DNA from: Streptomyces aureoverticillatus
Lineage (GTDB): Bacteria > Actinomycetota > Actinomycetes > Streptomycetales > Streptomycetaceae
NCBI RefSeq assembly: GCF_014649395.1
Contig: NZ_BMSY01000001.1
Span: 248,001-312,000 of the forward strand
Length of the DNA: 64,000 nucleotides
Direction of reading: 5' to 3'
The translations under genes and the position numbers were made by a program. Positions 60,925-64,000 of the stretch are shown here, piece after piece. The first letter of the stretch is position 1, and each line of letters starts with the position of its first letter. The notes under the pieces were generated by a model that was given only the letters and a program-made list of their open reading frames with translations, was not told the DNA's origin and made no database searches.

Positions 60925-61118
60925 CGGGCGTCTCCAGCGGTTGTCTTCAGTACATGCGCGAACTGACGCGTACGTACGAGGTGGCATCCATCCTGCCGCA
61001 GCCCCCGAGGCGGCGAAGCACCGAGGCCCGAACCGGCCGCGGTGTCTACGCTGGGTGGTGTTGTCGGGCAATCGCCACCGGACCCAAGATCCGGTGGCCC
61101 AACGAGCCGAGGAATCCC

Positions 61119-62582
61119 GTGAGTGACACCCCATTCGGATTCGGCCTTCCGCCGGAGGAGCCGGAGAACGGCGACGAGGGCAAGAAGAAGGACACCCCCG
61201 GAGGGGGACAGGGTTCCGGTGGCCCTGCCAACCCGTTCGGTTTCGGGCCCCTGGGAGCGGGGGGCGCCGGGGGCGACAATCCCTTCGCCGCGATGTTCGG
61301 GTCGATGAACCCGAACGACCTGGGAGCCGCCTTCCAGCAGCTCGGCCAGATGCTGTCGTACGAGGGCGGCCCGGTGAACTGGGACATGGCCAAGGACATC
61401 GCCCGCCAGACCGTCTCCCAGGGCACTGCCGACGGCAGCAAGGACGCGAGCGTCGGCCCCGCCGAGCGCACGTCGGTCGAGGAGGCCGTGCGCCTCGCGG
61501 ACCTGTGGTTGGACGACGCGACGTCCCTGCCGTCCGGTGCGGGCAGCGCGGTCGCCTGGAGCCGCGCGGAGTGGGTCGAGGCCACCCTCCCGGCCTGGAA
61601 GGAACTGGTCGACCCGGTCGCCGAGCGCGTCGGTCTGGCCATGGGCGACGTCCTGCCCGAGGAGATGCAGGCCATGGCGGGCCCGCTGATCGGCATGATG
61701 CGCTCCATGGGCGGCGCGATGTTCGGCCAGCAGATCGGCCAGGCCGTCGGCGTCCTCGCGGGCGAGGTCGTCGGTTCCACGGACATCGGCCTGCCCCTCG
61801 GTCCCGCCGGCAAGGCCGCGCTCCTCCCGGTGAACATGGAGGCCTTCGGCAAGGACCTGAGCGTCCCCATGGAGGAGGTGCGCCTGTATCTGGCGCTGCG
61901 CGAGGCCGCCCACCAGCGGCTCTTCGCCCACGTGCCGTGGCTGCGCTCGCATCTGTTCGGCGCCGTCGAGGGGTACGCGCGCGGGATCAAGGTCGACACC
62001 TCCAAGCTGGAGGACGTCGTCGGCCAGTTCGACCCGCAGAACCCGGAGCAGCTTCAGGAAGCACTCCAGCAGGGCATGTTCCAGCCGGAGGACACGGCCG
62101 AGCAGAAGGCCGCCCTCGCCCGCCTGGAGACCGCTCTGGCGCTCGTCGAGGGCTGGGTGGACGCGGTCGTGCACGCTGCGGCCAAGCCGCGCCTGTCGTC
62201 CGCCGACGCGCTGCGCGAGACGCTGCGCAGGCGCCGCGCCACCGGCGGCCCCGCCGAGCAGACCTTCGCGACGCTGATCGGCCTCGAGCTGCGTCCGCGC
62301 CGGCTGCGGGACGCCTCGCGCCTGTGGGCCTCGCTCACGGACGCGCGCGGCGTGGACGGCCGGGACGGCCTGTGGGCCCACCCGGACATGCTCCCGACGG
62401 CGTCCGACCTGGACGACCCGGACGGCTTCGTGCACCGTGAGCAGCTGGACTTTTCCGAGCTGGACAAGATGCTCGGCGAGGCCGCGGGCGGCGGCACGAC
62501 GGGCAAGCCGAACCTGTCCAAGGACGACAGCGACGCCGTCGAGGACAGCAAGGACGACAGCAAGGACGACGACGGCAAGTGA
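61119..62582 (+). CDS. Zinc-dependent metalloprotease-like DUF2342 protein
   Basis: This 487-residue protein starts with a Gly/Pro/Phe-rich segment (NPFGFGPLGAGGAGG) and continues with the DUF2342 helical domain. LREAAHQRLFAHVPWL carries the E-x2-H-Q putative zinc motif; a further conserved His follows in LRSHLFGAVEGYARG. The family is often labelled as zinc-dependent metalloprotease or F420-associated, but activity is not established to my knowledge. The tail is a Lys/Asp/Ser repeat. GTG 61119 follows GAGGAA. It is translationally coupled to the NUDIX gene. Confidence 0.88.
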   Translation: MSDTPFGFGLPPEEPENGDEGKKKDTPGGGQGSGGPANPFGFGPLGAGGAGGDNPFAAMFGSMNPNDLGAAFQQLGQMLSYEGGPVNWDMAKDIARQTVSQGTADGSKDASVGPAERTSVEEAVRLADLWLDDATSLPSGAGSAVAWSRAEWVEATLPAWKELVDPVAERVGLAMGDVLPEEMQAMAGPLIGMMRSMGGAMFGQQIGQAVGVLAGEVVGSTDIGLPLGPAGKAALLPVNMEAFGKDLSVPMEEVRLYLALREAAHQRLFAHVPWLRSHLFGAVEGYARGIKVDTSKLEDVVGQFDPQNPEQLQEALQQGMFQPEDTAEQKAALARLETALALVEGWVDAVVHAAAKPRLSSADALRETLRRRRATGGPAEQTFATLIGLELRPRRLRDASRLWASLTDARGVDGRDGLWAHPDMLPTASDLDDPDGFVHREQLDFSELDKMLGEAAGGGTTGKPNLSKDDSDAVEDSKDDSKDDDGK

Positions 62583-63103
62583 GCCTGCACGATGACGCCG
62601 TTCTCGTACTGAAGGCCTACGAGGACCAGGAAGAGTTGCGCCAGTACTACCTGGACCACCTCTCCGCGCACCCCGACGACGGCATGTGGAAGGCCTGCAC
62701 GGACGGGCACCTGACCGCCAGCGCCCTGGTCGTCGACCCGTCGCGCGGGCGCGTGCTGCTCACGCTCCACAAGAAGCTGCGGATGTGGCTCCAGATGGGC
62801 GGCCACTGCGAGCCGGGCGACGCCTCCCTGGCCGCGGCCGCGCTGCGTGAGGCCACCGAGGAGTCGGGCGTCCCGGGCCTGGCGCTGCTGCCCGGCGGCC
62901 CGGTCCGCCTGGACCGGCACCCGATCCCGGGCCCGTGCACCCAGCACCTGGACGTGCAGTACGCCGCGCTCGCCCCGGCCGACGCGGTCGAGTCGATCAG
63001 CGAAGAATCGTTGGACCTGCGCTGGTTCGCGTACGACGAGGTGGCGGACGTCGCCGACGAGTCGGTGGTGCGCCTCGTGGAGGCGACCAGGGGGCGCCTC
63101 TAG
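62579..63103 (+). CDS. NUDIX hydrolase
   Basis: This 174-residue enzyme has a complete NUDIX box (G-x5-E-x7-REATEESG in GGHCEPGDASLAAAALREAT), which binds Mg2+ and cleaves nucleoside diphosphates linked to another group. The flanking LRMWLQMGGHCEPGD and HLDVQYAALAP fit the actinobacterial group often found after DUF2342. GTG 62579 overlaps the DUF2342 stop (GTGA), so the two are coupled. The substrate is unknown. Confidence 0.93.
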   Translation: MSLHDDAVLVLKAYEDQEELRQYYLDHLSAHPDDGMWKACTDGHLTASALVVDPSRGRVLLTLHKKLRMWLQMGGHCEPGDASLAAAALREATEESGVPGLALLPGGPVRLDRHPIPGPCTQHLDVQYAALAPADAVESISEESLDLRWFAYDEVADVADESVVRLVEATRGRL

Positions 63104-63120
63104 GCGCGCCCTGAAAGGGG

Positions 63121-63169
63121 GCGCGGGTTGCTGCGCGACCGGCCACAGCCAGCCCGCAGCAACCCGCGC
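63121..63169. terminator. Terminator between NUDIX and AIM24 genes
   Basis: Perfect 15-bp arms GCGCGGGTTGCTGCG (63121-63135) and CGCAGCAACCCGCGC (63155-63169) have a 19-base loop and lie between converging genes. Confidence 0.82.
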
Positions 63170-63240
63170 TCCTGTTCCGAGTCCCCGCCCAGCTCCGCTG
63201 TTCCGAGTCCCCGCGCTGCTCCGCGCAGCTCAGTTCCAGA
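63170..63240. repeat. Degenerate direct repeats at the AIM24 3' end
   Basis: CTGTTCCGAGTCCCCGC occurs at 63172 and again 26 bp on. A third, diverged copy with an insertion covers the AIM24 stop (63230-63232). Confidence 0.5.
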
Positions 63241-63985
63241 CGTTGCCCTGGTTCTGCCCCCGGGCCCCCTGCTGCCCCATGCCGAACTGGGCGCGCGCTC
63301 CCTGGCCGATGTTGGCGTGCTGCGGCGGCAGCATCTCGCTGGGCTGGACGAGGGCGTACCCCTGTCCCATGAAGCTGAGCTCCCAGCCCTCGCCGGTGTT
63401 GCCGCGGCGGCGCCACACGCCCGAGGAGTGCGTCTGGGCCTGCATCTGCACCCGCAGCCCGTTGGACCAGGCGACGATCGCGTCGGCGTCGGCGTTGACG
63501 TACCGGTCCGGGGTGACCTGGAGCATCAGCGGCTGGCCCGACGTCATCAGGGCGACCTTGCCGCGGCCCGTGATGTTGAGCTGGTACTTGCCGGAGCCGG
63601 AGATGCCGTACTGGCTGTCCACGGCGATGACCTGGTGGGTCAGGGACGAGTCCATGGCGAGAACGTATGAACTGTCCACCGTCAGGCCGTCCTGGTCCAC
63701 ATCCACCAGGTGGATGTACTGCGCGAGGTTCGCGAAGTAGACGGTGCCCTGCCCGTGGCAGCGCATCAGGTCGAGGCCCTCGCCGGTGTGCGCGCGGGCG
63801 CGCTGCTGGTTCCGGCTCTGGTACTCGGCGTCGAACTCCACGAGGCCCTGGTAGGCGACCATGGCGCCCTTGCGGGCGAGCACGTCGTCGTGGCCTTCGA
63901 GGGCGACGCGCAGGAGCTGCGGGTTCTGGACGGTGTAGCGCTCCTGGCTCTGTTGCTCGGTGTGCGCGAAAAGCGGGCTCTGCAT
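63230..63985 (-). CDS. AIM24-family protein
   Basis: This 251-residue beta-rich protein has the AIM24/TraM-like fold. Conserved parts are ARKGAMVAYQGLVEFDAEYQ, GEGLDLMRCHGQGTVYFAN, SYVLAMDSSLTHQV and GEGWELSFMGQGYALVQPSE. A Gly/Gln-rich tail (GQGARAQFGMGQQGARGQNQ) follows. Bacterial AIM24 proteins have no settled function; the fungal name comes from altered mitochondrial inheritance. ATG 63985 is preceded by GGGGAG at the window edge. In Streptomyces such genes often occur in tandem, so another copy may lie just outside. Confidence 0.88.
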   Translation of the reverse strand: MQSPLFAHTEQQSQERYTVQNPQLLRVALEGHDDVLARKGAMVAYQGLVEFDAEYQSRNQQRARAHTGEGLDLMRCHGQGTVYFANLAQYIHLVDVDQDGLTVDSSYVLAMDSSLTHQVIAVDSQYGISGSGKYQLNITGRGKVALMTSGQPLMLQVTPDRYVNADADAIVAWSNGLRVQMQAQTHSSGVWRRRGNTGEGWELSFMGQGYALVQPSEMLPPQHANIGQGARAQFGMGQQGARGQNQGNVWN

Positions 63986-64000
63986 GGTGTGTTGCTCCCC

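Overview
The window is about 72% GC, with actinobacterial codon use, GTG starts, a WhiB-like protein and a SigR/RsrA pair. Gene content and order match, in reversed orientation, the Streptomyces coelicolor chromosome core around SCO5191 to SCO5250 (recalled, not searched). It is therefore read as a conserved core segment of a Streptomyces chromosome. No phage, plasmid, insertion sequence or CRISPR array is visible.

Layout. 1-4.5 kb: N-terminus of a family 2B encapsulin shell, a small protein, a peptidoglycan amidase, a PLP enzyme, a Na+/H+ antiporter and a divergent UBP zinc finger. 4.7-10.3 kb: anti-sigma factor with SigH, a membrane protein, a lipid kinase, WblE and the PdtaS histidine kinase. 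10.8-12.3 kb: TetR/SDR divergon. 12.4-20.9 kb: amino-sugar locus (SIS protein, nagB, dasD, dasC, dasB, dasA, dasR) with DasR-type operators. 21-27 kb: secreted cysteine-rich protein, then cstA, a YbdD-like gene, a DUF3311 gene, mctP and a lipoprotein. 27.1-32.2 kb: cobalamin riboswitch with nrdA, nrdB and nrdS. 32.3-34.8 kb: albaflavenone pair (CYP170A-type P450, epi-isozizaene synthase). 35.2-39.9 kb: peptide deformylase, TPR protein and two membrane HD proteins. 40-42.8 kb: rsrA/sigR, an alpha/beta hydrolase and an SRAP protein. 42.8-48.8 kb: M50-like protease, aroA, rsgA, SMR exporter, TetR, hisN and a CBS protein. 48.9-51 kb: catalase and divergent Fur. 51-53.6 kb: two identical initiator tRNA genes flanking a large Sel1/TPR protein. 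53.7-64 kb: UPF0182, PPA1309-like, PDZ-Lon, small membrane protein, moaE, NAD epimerase, DUF2342, NUDIX and AIM24 genes.

How the genes work together. Several units pair a regulator with its target: UshX-like/SigH (osmotic and developmental sigma control), RsrA/SigR (thiol-oxidative stress, with an extended SigR' form), DasR with chitobiose uptake and GlcN-6-P catabolism, Fur with catalase, two TetR divergons, and B12 with class Ia ribonucleotide reductase.

The most unusual pattern is structural. Many genes here have short tandem duplications (15-53 bp) that overlap or directly follow the stop codon. Two repeat families (period 18 and period 9) each recur at two unrelated loci. A mismatched palindromic element also occurs twice in intergenic DNA. 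Other points worth a second look are the duplicated 4-Cys secreted protein, the antiporter/UBP divergon, a P450 I-helix substitution, and a DasR-like site upstream of pdtaS.
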